Notes under the pieces: model-generated
Database searches by the model: none
What the model saw: only the letters and a program-made list of their open reading frames with translations
What the model was told of the DNA's origin: nothing
Program-made: the position numbers and the translations under genes
From: a bacterium
GTDB lineage: Bacteria > Bacteroidota > Bacteroidia > NS11-12g > UBA955
Length of the DNA: 64,000 bases
Assembly (NCBI GenBank): GCA_029945665.1
Contig: JAQSCZ010000114.1
Location: forward strand, 2,547 to 66,546
Direction of reading: 5' to 3'
Shown: positions 51,879 to 60,880 of the stretch, piece by piece
Layout of the letters: each line of letters begins with the position of its first letter
How positions within the stretch are numbered: position 1 is the stretch's first letter

Positions 51879-53333
51879 ATGTTATTTAACTCACTCGAAT
51901 TTTTAGGATTCTTTTCCTTATTCTTTTTTACTTACTGGCTTGTTTTTAAACAAAACCTTTTCGCTCAAAATATTTTTTTGTTACTGGGTAGTTATGCCTT
52001 TTATGCTTGGTGGGATTGGCGTTTTCTTTCTCTAATCTTAGGAAGTTCAATACTCAACTATTTTTTGGGTATCTATATCCAAAAAAGTACACGTAATAGC
52101 ACAAAAAGATTACTTGTAGGTGTTGCCATTTTTCAAGGTGTCGGCTTGCTTATATTGTTCAAATATGCCGATTTTTTTATCACTTCATTTGTCGATATTA
52201 GCAAATACATTGGCTTAAATACAAATCTACATACGCTAAATTTAATATTACCACTAGGCATTAGTTTTTATACATTTCGAACCCTGAGTTATATTCTTGA
52301 TATTTATAAAAACAAGATTCAACCTACCACCAATTGGGTTGTTTTCTTTTCTTATATCGCCTTCTTTCCTTCACTAATCTCGGGTCCAATAGATAGAGCA
52401 TCAGCGCTTATACCGCAGCTTGAAAAGAAGCGAAATTTTGACTACTCACAAATGTCTGATGGTTTGCGACAAATTTTATGGGGATTATTTAAAAAAATGG
52501 TTATTGCAGATAATTGCGCAGCCCTTACGAATCAAATTTTTGACAACTATTTAACCTATCCTGCTAGCTCATTAGTGTTGGGTGCATTCTTCTTTACAAT
52601 ACAAATTTATGCCGATTTTTCTGGTTATTCCGACATGGCCATTGGGGTGGCTCGATTATTAGGTTTTAGTATTACCCGAAATTTTAACTATCCATTCTTT
52701 TCACAAACCATTGCTGAGTTCTGGCAAAAGTGGCATATCTCGCTTACTTCTTGGATGACTGATTATGTATTCGCGCCGCTTAATATTGCGTTCAGAGATT
52801 ATGGAAATTTAGGTTTAATATTGGCCATATTTATTAATTTTATGACTGTTGGCATTTGGCATGGTGCTAACTGGACATTCCTGTTTTATGGATTTGTTCA
52901 AGCTTGTTTATTTCTCCCAATGATATTTAGAGGTACCTTATTTAAGAAAAAAAAGTTTCAAAAAGACAGAACATGGCCTACGTTTGGCGAATTGAGAAAT
53001 ATGATCGGAACATTTATTTTAGTTATGCTTTCGACTATCATTTTTCGAGTAGAATCGCTTTCTCAAGGGTTCATCTTTTTTAAAAGAATGATATCTACTT
53101 CGCTCTTTTCAATCCCTGAAATTACAAACAATAGGACCAATGCAATAATTGCAATAATATTTATAGCTATTCTAATTCTTAGTGAATGGTTGCAACGCCA
53201 TAAGGAACATGCGTTGCAGATTAATGGTATAAAGCAAACAGCCATTCGTTTTGGTATTTATTACGGGTTAATTTTCTGTATCATTTATTATGGCGCTTCA
53301 GGTAATAATCAATTCATTTATTTTAAATTCTAA
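51879..53333 (+). CDS. MBOAT-family membrane O-acyltransferase
   Basis: 484 residues with about eleven membrane helices. The family signature is complete: FWQKWHISLTSWMTDYVFAPL near 280-300 and catalytic His328 in VGIWHGANWTF. The family includes AlgI, DltB and PatA, which move acyl groups from an intracellular carrier to an exported polymer. The neighbouring ACP is a plausible donor, as D-alanyl-DltC is for DltB. The 3' end overlaps the SGNH-like partner gene by 44 bases. Confidence 0.86.
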   Translation: MLFNSLEFLGFFSLFFFTYWLVFKQNLFAQNIFLLLGSYAFYAWWDWRFLSLILGSSILNYFLGIYIQKSTRNSTKRLLVGVAIFQGVGLLILFKYADFFITSFVDISKYIGLNTNLHTLNLILPLGISFYTFRTLSYILDIYKNKIQPTTNWVVFFSYIAFFPSLISGPIDRASALIPQLEKKRNFDYSQMSDGLRQILWGLFKKMVIADNCAALTNQIFDNYLTYPASSLVLGAFFFTIQIYADFSGYSDMAIGVARLLGFSITRNFNYPFFSQTIAEFWQKWHISLTSWMTDYVFAPLNIAFRDYGNLGLILAIFINFMTVGIWHGANWTFLFYGFVQACLFLPMIFRGTLFKKKKFQKDRTWPTFGELRNMIGTFILVMLSTIIFRVESLSQGFIFFKRMISTSLFSIPEITNNRTNAIIAIIFIAILILSEWLQRHKEHALQINGIKQTAIRFGIYYGLIFCIIYYGASGNNQFIYFKF

Positions 53334-54423
53334 GGCATTGAAAAAATTTATTACCAAGTTGCTTTTAATGTTGCCCATTCTGTTATTGATAATTGGCATA
53401 AATTTCAAGGAAGATCCAGCCAATATTTTTAGAAGGGGTCCATACGAACAGGGCATAGTAAAATACTTAAATGAAGGTAAAAATGTTACCAATGTTACTA
53501 ATTATGATGAACGATTGTTGCAAAAATATTTTATCAATGAAATGAAGGATTGTCCCGATGTAATAATTTTAGGCTCTAGCAGGGTAATGCAGTTAGGTAA
53601 TGCGTATTTCCCAAATGAAAAGTTGATAAATAATGGGGTAAGTGGTGCATCAATTGAGGATTTGTTGGCTATTTATGACTTATACGAAAATAAGGGGTGT
53701 AAAATTAAGAAGGTTAAGATAGGTTTAGATCCTTATTTCTTAAATGAAAATAACGATCAATCAAGATGGAAACTACTAGCGAATGAATACAATGAGATGC
53801 TTGCAAAACTAGGTTTATCTGAATACACAGAGAAAACAATAATGGCTGAATCAGAGGTTGTAAAGTATAAGCAATTGTGGTCGGTGTCTTATTTTAAAAG
53901 CTCATGGAGTTACTTTATTCGCGGGGTTGATGTGCATTATCGACCAACAACGGAAGCCAATAATAAAGATTTTACTAAACTAACGGATGGCTCTATCATT
54001 TATGGAGAAAGTTCAAGAAATTCTTCCCTCGAAACTATCAATCGATATGCAACGCAATCAATCACAGAAACTCCGATGTATTCAATGAGAGAATTTACTA
54101 AAATTTCAACTAAGTATCAGATAATTTTGTCTCAATTTATTGCCTATTTACAATCTAAAGAGGTGGAGGTTGAATTTTTCATTTCACCTTATCATCCTAT
54201 TGTATTCGATTATATCAAGAAAAGCAAAGATTATCAAATCGTTTTCGAAGTTGAAAAATATTTTAACCAATTGGCTGACGACCGCAAAATAAAATTGATT
54301 GGTAGTTATTCACCCTATACTTACAATTTTATAGACTCAAACTTTTTTGATGGGTTTCATTGCAAAGGTGAATCTTTGAATATGGTATTCGCAAAACAAA
54401 ATCAAATCGATTCCTTAAAATGA
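53290..54423 (+). CDS. Membrane-anchored SGNH-like partner of the MBOAT protein
   Basis: 377 residues. One N-terminal membrane helix (about 20-38) then a periplasmic domain with GDSL/SGNH-like blocks: VIILGSSRVMQLGN near 90-103 (Ser candidate), NNGVSGASIEDL near 115 and a C-terminal DGFHCKGE (D and H of block V). It parallels AlgJ/AlgX or DltD, which finish acyl transfer outside the membrane. The ATG at 53290 overlaps the MBOAT gene by 44 bases; a TTG at 53338 (KKFITKLLLML) would remove the overlap and leave a clean signal anchor, so the true start is open. Confidence 0.72.
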   Translation: MALQVIINSFILNSKALKKFITKLLLMLPILLLIIGINFKEDPANIFRRGPYEQGIVKYLNEGKNVTNVTNYDERLLQKYFINEMKDCPDVIILGSSRVMQLGNAYFPNEKLINNGVSGASIEDLLAIYDLYENKGCKIKKVKIGLDPYFLNENNDQSRWKLLANEYNEMLAKLGLSEYTEKTIMAESEVVKYKQLWSVSYFKSSWSYFIRGVDVHYRPTTEANNKDFTKLTDGSIIYGESSRNSSLETINRYATQSITETPMYSMREFTKISTKYQIILSQFIAYLQSKEVEVEFFISPYHPIVFDYIKKSKDYQIVFEVEKYFNQLADDRKIKLIGSYSPYTYNFIDSNFFDGFHCKGESLNMVFAKQNQIDSLK

Positions 54424-55517
54424 GAATTGCATTACTTGCTGATGGCATTTGGCCAGATACTATTGGTGGGATGCAAAAACATTCCTTCTACTTGGCGAAG
54501 TATTTTGCTTTAAACGGCATTAAGGTTGATTTATTTTATTGTGCGAATGATGCGGCACTAGTCATTAAGCAATTTTCATTCGATGAAACACTTAATATTC
54601 GATTTTTTAAAGTTAATTTCCCAAAAGTAAAATTTTCGTTTCCTGGACATTATGTCTATAATTCCTACCGATATTCAAAAAGAATTTATCAGTTGTATAT
54701 CAAGCAAGGTCCTTATGATTTCATCTACTCACAAGGATTTACAGGATGGTATTTTGTGAAAATGGGCGTCCAACTAGGCAGTAATTTGCATGGATTGGAA
54801 ATGTATCAAAAGGCGTTTGGATTAAAGTCTAAATTGGCTCAGTTCATCTTGAGAATACCTGCCAATACAATTATTCGCAAAAGTGCAATTAGCTTTTCAT
54901 TAGGAGGAAAACTGACTCAAATTTTAACCACTCAAAAGGCCTTAAAAATTAGGGAAACACCCATCGGTATTGGAGAGGAATGGTTATTTAACAAACCCGT
55001 TAGTAATACTACAATCAATTTTATCTTTGTAGGTAGAAACGAAAAGAGAAAGGGTTTAGATTTATTATTTCAAGCGCTTCAAAAGTTAGATGATAAACAA
55101 TTTATTTTTCATTTTATAGGCATTGATAAACCCACCATTATTTCAGAGAGCAAGCATTTAATTTTCCATGGTGAATTAAGGGATGCTGAAAAAATAAGAG
55201 GCATTGTTTCTCAATGCGATTGTTTAGTATCTCCAAGTATAGCCGAGGGCATGCCGACTGTTATTTTAGAAGCCATGGCCATGAATTTAGCTGTAATCGC
55301 TACCGATACAGGGGCCACAAGTTTACTAGTTGGCAAGCAAAATGGCTTATTAATTCAACCTGATAACTTATCACAATTGATAGAAAGCCTTCAATATTTT
55401 TGTCAAATTCCTAGTGAAGAACTCCATATTCTCAAACAATCTTCTTATAAAATAGTAGCCGAAAAATATATTTGGCCTGTGTCAATACAGGTTACTATTA
55501 ATGCGCTAAAACCATAG
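54420..55517 (+). CDS. Family 4 glycosyltransferase
   Basis: 365 residues. The opening MRIALLADGIWPDTIGGMQKHSFYLAKYF has the acceptor-side Gly-Gly loop, and the donor side contains INFIFVGRNEKRKGLDLLFQAL near 199 and SPSIAEGMPTVILEAMAMNLAVIATDTGA near 275, with E-x7-E intact. It begins with an ATGA overlap with the SGNH-like gene. Its 3' end overlaps the convergent O-antigen polymerase gene by 20 bases. Confidence 0.84.
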   Translation: MRIALLADGIWPDTIGGMQKHSFYLAKYFALNGIKVDLFYCANDAALVIKQFSFDETLNIRFFKVNFPKVKFSFPGHYVYNSYRYSKRIYQLYIKQGPYDFIYSQGFTGWYFVKMGVQLGSNLHGLEMYQKAFGLKSKLAQFILRIPANTIIRKSAISFSLGGKLTQILTTQKALKIRETPIGIGEEWLFNKPVSNTTINFIFVGRNEKRKGLDLLFQALQKLDDKQFIFHFIGIDKPTIISESKHLIFHGELRDAEKIRGIVSQCDCLVSPSIAEGMPTVILEAMAMNLAVIATDTGATSLLVGKQNGLLIQPDNLSQLIESLQYFCQIPSEELHILKQSSYKIVAEKYIWPVSIQVTINALKP

Positions 55518-56835
55518 TGGTTTTTTGATTTTCTAATCTGGATTTTTGTTCGCGCAACTTCATTTTTACTATTTTGCATGAAAAGTAATAAATGAAGAAA
55601 AACAAAAAGAATCCATTCCCAAAGTAGTTCCCTGTTCTTACTAATCGCACAATAAACCAAATAAAGATACCTTGGTTCATAACCGTGTATGTTCTTAATT
55701 CTTGGTTTTCGTAACCTCTTCGCCATAAAAAATTCTTAAATAAAAATATAAAGAATAAACTTAATCCGAGTAATCCCGTTTCTGACATTAATCGCAAGAA
55801 CAATGAATTGGCATCATTCGCGTTAAATGCACCATATCTGAGTAAGAAGTCTTTATCAAAAAAATTGCCAAATTTATCTAAATAGTTTTTTTCGTGTGTT
55901 CCTAATCCCGTGCCAGTAATTGGATTATCAATGAAGGAAGCCTTTGCTACCATATAGTTCGAGAAAATGGCAAAACTACTAGAGTTTAAACTTGATGCTT
56001 CTTTTTTGCTGAATTTTTTAGCAGTGAAGGCGTTTATTGTTTCAGTATATTTGATATTGAACTCCTGCCATCCATCTTTAACATTCGAAAAGAGAACAGT
56101 TAGAGATAGAATTACAAAAGGAAGTAAAAGGATTTTCCAACTGGTTAAAGAAAAATACTTCCTATTGTAAAACCAAAAAATTATGATTAAAGCAAAACCA
56201 ATTAAGCCTGCTGTTGAGAATGTTAAGACAAAACAAGTTCCAACAATTAACAAATTTAGAAATTCGCGCGATATGCCGCCAAATTTGCGGATTACAGAAA
56301 AATTAGAGAATAAATAGAAAAATGCAGGGATTAATGCTACTGCCAAGAAATAGGGCTCACCCATTAAGCTATAAACCCTATAAAGTCCGAATGTAGTTGT
56401 TCTGATATCTTTACTTATATGAATGCCACTCAAATGTAAAAACTCCTCAAAAATGCCATATAATGATACGATTACAGCAATACTAATATACCACTTGAAT
56501 ACTTTTTTGAGATTGAAATTATTGTAGGAAAGAAATGTATAATAAGCAATGGAGGTAAACGTAATACCAATAATTTGTTTCATTACTTTAAAATCAAACG
56601 AATTCTCAAGCCAAGTTATAAGCAGTGTAACACCTATAAGCAAGCCTGCAAATCCGAAAAACCACCCAGGTAGTAGCTTCAAGGATTTTTTAGAAAACAA
56701 GTAGTAGAAAATGCTAACAATAAAAAACAAATAATAGACGTAAAAATCAAAAGGTAAAATGAATCTTAGAATGATAAAATCATCCATAAAAATGGAGGCA
56801 ACCATGCACAAACTAAGAATGTTTTTGAAATTCAT
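55498..56835 (-). CDS. O-antigen ligase/polymerase family membrane protein (Wzy/WaaL-like)
   Basis: 445 residues from the ATG at 56835 with about eleven membrane helices. A large periplasmic loop holds NPITGTGLGTHEKNYLDKFG, the Wzy_C/O-antigen ligase-type motif region, and later NANDSLFLRLMSETGLLGL. The ATG is preferred over a TTG at 56856 because the TACTTTTG box at 56861-56854 would put transcription start between them. The gene is one of only two minus-strand genes in the locus. Polymerase and ligase cannot be told apart by sequence alone. Confidence 0.8.
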   Translation of the reverse strand: MNFKNILSLCMVASIFMDDFIILRFILPFDFYVYYLFFIVSIFYYLFSKKSLKLLPGWFFGFAGLLIGVTLLITWLENSFDFKVMKQIIGITFTSIAYYTFLSYNNFNLKKVFKWYISIAVIVSLYGIFEEFLHLSGIHISKDIRTTTFGLYRVYSLMGEPYFLAVALIPAFFYLFSNFSVIRKFGGISREFLNLLIVGTCFVLTFSTAGLIGFALIIIFWFYNRKYFSLTSWKILLLPFVILSLTVLFSNVKDGWQEFNIKYTETINAFTAKKFSKKEASSLNSSSFAIFSNYMVAKASFIDNPITGTGLGTHEKNYLDKFGNFFDKDFLLRYGAFNANDANSLFLRLMSETGLLGLSLFFIFLFKNFLWRRGYENQELRTYTVMNQGIFIWFIVRLVRTGNYFGNGFFLFFFIYYFSCKIVKMKLREQKSRLENQKTTMVLAH

Positions 56836-56845
56836 TTTAAATGGT

Positions 56846-56853
56846 AATCTTTG
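56846..56853 (+). promoter_or_regulatory. Imperfect -7 box for the GT4 at 56867
   Basis: AATCTTTG has one mismatch to TAnnTTTG. It lies 13 bases before the TTG start at 56867 and directly abuts the opposite-strand box at 56854-56861. Confidence 0.35.
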
Positions 56854-56861
56854 CAAAAGTA
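56854..56861 (-). promoter_or_regulatory. -7 box for the O-antigen polymerase gene
   Basis: Minus-strand TACTTTTG, an exact match to TAnnTTTG, 18 bases before the ATG at 56835. Back to back with the + strand near-match, sharing TTTGCAAA (56850-56857). Confidence 0.55.
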
Positions 56862-56866
56862 AATTA

Positions 56867-57913
56867 TTGCGCGTATTAATTTTATATACTGAATTGGCTG
56901 GCTATTTTATAGCTTGTGTAAAACATTTGTTATTACGTCAAAATGATATTAAAATTTTACTCATACATTATCCTGTTAACCGAGAGGCTCCATTCGCTTT
57001 TAATCTCTCCAACAACCTTGTTAGTATTCAATATTCGGAAGATTCTGAGGTAAAAATCGCAAATCAAATTAGCGACTTTTCGCCACAAGTAATTCTGTGT
57101 TCAGGTTGGTCAAATAAGTTTTACTTGAATGTTATTAAAAAATATAAATCAACGTCAAAAAATGTAGTTTTTATAGATAACCAATGGTTAGGCAGCCCTA
57201 AACAATATGCATTGCGTTTGATTTCACCTTTTTGGTTAAGAAGACTTTTTCAAGCAACATGGGTGCCTGGTGAACCACAGAGCGAATACGCAAAAAAGTT
57301 AGGGTTTAAATACAATCAGATTTTTACAGGACTTTATGTAGCAGATTCCAATTTATTTAAACCCATAGGAGAATCAAAATTAAAACAAGGTGGAGTATTT
57401 CCTAAAGTAATGATAAGTGTTGCTAGATATATCGCTCAGAAGGACCTACCGACACTTTGGAAGGCTTTTATAAAAGCAAATGAAAATACAGGTAATCAAT
57501 GGAAACTTAATTGTTTTGGATTCGGAGAACTCTATGATCAAAGAATTCAAAATCCAAATATTTCTCACCATGGCTTTGTTCAACCTGAAGCTATGCAAGC
57601 CTATTTGCCTGAAAGTGGGATTTATGTCTTACCTAGTTTATTTGAACCTTGGGGAGTAGCTGTTCATGAAATGGCCATGTCGGCATTACCCATGGTGTTA
57701 AGTGATAAAATAGGATCAGCTTCTTTTTTCTTAGATGATAGAAATGGCTATGTTTTTGAAGCAGGAAATGGTGAAATGCTCCAAGAAAAGCTTGAAAAAT
57801 TAATGGCCCTCTCTGATGAGCAATTATGGAAAATGGCCGCTCATAGTTTTGAACAAGGTTCAAAATTAGAATTAGATAATTGGGTAGACACTTTAAATAA
57901 AATAATAGCATAA
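56867..57913 (+). CDS. Family 4 glycosyltransferase
   Basis: 348 residues from the TTG at 56867. The frame is open back to 56759, but the upstream part lies antisense to the start of the polymerase gene and looks non-protein-like, whereas the GT opening RVLILYTELAGYFIACVKHLL begins exactly here. Donor side: VMISVARYIAQKDLPTLWKAF near 183 and PSLFEPWGVAVHEMAMSALPMVLSD near 258 with E-x7-E. It ends TAATG, sharing a base with the next asnB start. Confidence 0.76.
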   Translation: MRVLILYTELAGYFIACVKHLLLRQNDIKILLIHYPVNREAPFAFNLSNNLVSIQYSEDSEVKIANQISDFSPQVILCSGWSNKFYLNVIKKYKSTSKNVVFIDNQWLGSPKQYALRLISPFWLRRLFQATWVPGEPQSEYAKKLGFKYNQIFTGLYVADSNLFKPIGESKLKQGGVFPKVMISVARYIAQKDLPTLWKAFIKANENTGNQWKLNCFGFGELYDQRIQNPNISHHGFVQPEAMQAYLPESGIYVLPSLFEPWGVAVHEMAMSALPMVLSDKIGSASFFLDDRNGYVFEAGNGEMLQEKLEKLMALSDEQLWKMAAHSFEQGSKLELDNWVDTLNKIIA

Positions 57914-59733
57914 TGTGTGGTATTAATGGTATAATCGGTACAAGTTTGAATGATGCAAGGGCTGTTATCGCCTCCATGAACGATACAATGAAACACCGCG
58001 GACCCGATGATTCAGGTATTTTTGCTATTGAAGGGGTTGGTTTTGGCCAAACGCGATTATCCATTATTGATTTATCTGCTGCCGGGCATCAACCAATGTT
58101 TTCAAATGATGGTGCCATTTGTATCACTTTTAATGGAGAGATATATAATTTTAAAACGATAAAAAGTCAACTTGTTGATTATCCTTTTACGACCCATACT
58201 GATACCGAAGTTATAATTGCGGCCTATCTAAAATGGGGGATTGGGTGTGTTGAAAAATTAGATGGCATGTTTGCATTTGCCTTGCATGATAATCGGATTA
58301 ATAAACAATTTTTGGTTCGCGATAGACTAGGTGTAAAACCATTGTATTACTATGAAACCAATAAGAAGGAAATTATTTTTGCCTCTGAAGTAAGAAGTCT
58401 TTTGGCAAGTAATAAGGTTAAGAGAAGGTTGAATTCAAACGCACTAGGAGATTACCTAACATTTCAGACAATACCTGGCAATGATACCCTTATTGAAGGT
58501 GTAAAAATGTTGCCTGCAGGGGCATACATGACCATTGATAATAGTAAAATAGACATCCATACATATTGGTCTATAAACAATTATGTGGGTATCGAAACCG
58601 ATAGGAAAACAGCGATTAGTAAGACACGCGAATTGTTTTTGAGCGCAGTAGAAAAACGTTTAATGTCTGATGTTCCATTAGGGGCATTCTTATCGGGTGG
58701 TATCGATTCAAGTGCCGTTGTCGCGGCAATGAGCGAATGTGGTGCTAACATTAATACATACAATATTAATTTTAATGAAAAACAATTTAGTGAAGCTAAA
58801 TATGCCGAATTAATTGCGAAGAAGTTTAAAACCAATCATACACAAATTGATTTAAGTGCAAATGAATTTTTAGGAATATTTCCTTCAGCTTTAAAAGCGC
58901 TGGATCAGCCAAGTTGGGATGGTGTCAATACTTTTGTTGTTTCTAAAGCTGTAAAAGAAGCAGGTATTTCAGTGGCACTCTCTGGTGTCGGTGGCGATGA
59001 ATGGTTTGGAGGTTATCCTGTTTTTAATAGATTAGGCGGAGGCTCACTTCAAAAACTAAAGTATATTCCGAAATCCATTAGACAACTAATAGCAACCGTT
59101 GCCAATTATACAAAGCAGGATTATTCTGGTGCAAAGAAATTTGAATTATTGGCAACAGATATGAGCCTTGAAAATAGTTATTATGCTATTAGAAAATTAT
59201 TTACACAAGAACAAATAGATTCAATATTAAATCAATCATCTGGATTTAATCATGGCTATTTTCCGGCATCCAAACATTATAAAGATATTTCGATTGCGGA
59301 ATGGGAGAATTATCTTAAACCGATGTTATTAAGAGATACTGACCAAATGGGAATGGCCCATGCACTCGAAATAAGAGAACCTTTTTTAGACTATCAATTG
59401 GTTGAATATGTATTATCGCTTCCGGACGAATTTAAGAAAGGCAATGCACCTAAGTCTTTATTAGTAGATGCCATGGGCGATCTAATTCCTCAAGAGATTA
59501 TCCATAGACCCAAAATGGGTTTTGTTTTGCCATGGCAACAATGGCTTAAAAAGGAACTTAAGCCAATAGTTAATGATGGATTGGATGTTCTTTGTCAGCA
59601 TCCTCAATTTAATAGAGCAACCATCAATGAATTGAGAAATAATTATTTTAACAACAAAAATAATATCCGATGGAATATGATTTTAAATCTAACGGTTTTG
59701 GGTATTTGGATTAAAAATAATAATATTGAATAA
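57913..59733 (+). CDS. asnB: Asparagine synthase (glutamine-hydrolysing), third complete copy
   Basis: 606 residues. MCGINGIIG gives Cys2, KHRGPDDSG and FNGEIYNF complete the glutaminase site; the PP-loop SGGIDSS is at 261-267, followed by SGVGGDEWFGGYPVF and EIREPFLDYQLVEY. It is closer to canonical AsnB in length and motifs than the other two. As in related loci it probably amidates a sugar acid. Coupled to GTs on both sides (1- and 8-base overlaps). Confidence 0.85.
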   Translation: MCGINGIIGTSLNDARAVIASMNDTMKHRGPDDSGIFAIEGVGFGQTRLSIIDLSAAGHQPMFSNDGAICITFNGEIYNFKTIKSQLVDYPFTTHTDTEVIIAAYLKWGIGCVEKLDGMFAFALHDNRINKQFLVRDRLGVKPLYYYETNKKEIIFASEVRSLLASNKVKRRLNSNALGDYLTFQTIPGNDTLIEGVKMLPAGAYMTIDNSKIDIHTYWSINNYVGIETDRKTAISKTRELFLSAVEKRLMSDVPLGAFLSGGIDSSAVVAAMSECGANINTYNINFNEKQFSEAKYAELIAKKFKTNHTQIDLSANEFLGIFPSALKALDQPSWDGVNTFVVSKAVKEAGISVALSGVGGDEWFGGYPVFNRLGGGSLQKLKYIPKSIRQLIATVANYTKQDYSGAKKFELLATDMSLENSYYAIRKLFTQEQIDSILNQSSGFNHGYFPASKHYKDISIAEWENYLKPMLLRDTDQMGMAHALEIREPFLDYQLVEYVLSLPDEFKKGNAPKSLLVDAMGDLIPQEIIHRPKMGFVLPWQQWLKKELKPIVNDGLDVLCQHPQFNRATINELRNNYFNNKNNIRWNMILNLTVLGIWIKNNNIE

Positions 59734-60880
59734 GCAACAGACAATATTGATATTTACTGATTGGTATGCCCCAGGTTATAGAGCAGGAGGGCCTATTCAA
59801 TCTGTTTATAATTTAGCGAAACTATTAAGTAAAAATTTCAATGTTAAAGTAGTTACCAGAAATACAGATTATTCAAGTGCAGAAATATACGCGGAAATTA
59901 TTCCTGATTTATGGACAAAGCATAGCCCCAATCACGAGGTAATATATTTATCGGCCTCGAATTTGAAGTTTAAAACAATCAAAAATTTATGTAAAACCCA
60001 TCAAGCAGATATTATGCTGATCAATGGGTTATTTTCATTCTATTTTAGCATTCTACCATTGTTTTTTGCCAATTATTTAGGCAATACCAGAACTTTTGTT
60101 GCAGTTAGAGGTATGTTACACCAATCAGCTTTAAATGTTAAACCACTTAAGAAGCAATTGTTTCTTGCATTCGCCCGTGGATTTGGTTTATATAGAACAA
60201 CTACACTCTTATCTACCTCTTCCTTCGAAAAAGATGAAATTACAAAGACATTAGGTCGCGTTAAGGTTGTTTCAGCGCCGAATATTCCTATAATTCCAAA
60301 TGAAAATTTTGACTTCGATATAAAGAAATTTAAATCAGAAAGTGGTCAATTAAGATTACTTTTTCTTGGAAGAATCTCTCCTGAGAAGAATCCTGTAATG
60401 GTCTTGAAAGCACTTAAAGATATAAACCTTAACATAAAAATTAGTTTTGCCGGTGCTGGCCTTGATTCAGCCTATCAAAATATATTTGATACCGCAATGA
60501 GGGACCTTCCTAACAATATAGAAGTAAACTGTTTAAACGAACTACCGCATCAAGAAATTCTTAATTTATTTAAACAAATAGATGTCATGATTTTACCTTC
60601 GCATGGAGAGAATTTTGGCCATGCTATTTTTGAAAGTTTAGCCAATGCCACACCAGTTATCATTAGTAACAATACCCCTTGGAAAAATATGATGTTGGAA
60701 AAAGCTGGTTTAGAGGTTAACTCTAATAGTCTTGACGAAATAAGTAATGCCATTCAATATTTTAATAATCTGAGTCAATTGGAATACCGTGAATGGCAAA
60801 TAGGATCACTTAATATGGCCTTGTCTTATATGGATAAAAATGATTTTGAAAAAATATATTCTACTATATTTAATGTTTAA
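59726..60880 (+). CDS. Family 4 glycosyltransferase
   Basis: 384 residues from TTG 59726. The opening ILIFTDWYAPGYRAGGPIQSVYNLAKLL has the acceptor-side GG loop, and the donor side has LRLLFLGRISPEKNPVMVLKAL near 211 and LPSHGENFGHAIFESLANATPVIISN near 290 with the E-x7-E pair. It ends tail to tail with the HTTM-like gene: the two stop codons share TTAA at 60877-60880, so no terminator lies between them. Confidence 0.84.
   Translation: MNKQQTILIFTDWYAPGYRAGGPIQSVYNLAKLLSKNFNVKVVTRNTDYSSAEIYAEIIPDLWTKHSPNHEVIYLSASNLKFKTIKNLCKTHQADIMLINGLFSFYFSILPLFFANYLGNTRTFVAVRGMLHQSALNVKPLKKQLFLAFARGFGLYRTTTLLSTSSFEKDEITKTLGRVKVVSAPNIPIIPNENFDFDIKKFKSESGQLRLLFLGRISPEKNPVMVLKALKDINLNIKISFAGAGLDSAYQNIFDTAMRDLPNNIEVNCLNELPHQEILNLFKQIDVMILPSHGENFGHAIFESLANATPVIISNNTPWKNMMLEKAGLEVNSNSLDEISNAIQYFNNLSQLEYREWQIGSLNMALSYMDKNDFEKIYSTIFNV

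Noticed and set aside
56759-56866. N-terminal extension of the GT4 at 56867
   Set aside because: The extra 36 residues are antisense to the start of the minus-strand polymerase gene, and the natural first strand of the GT begins at the TTG at 56867.
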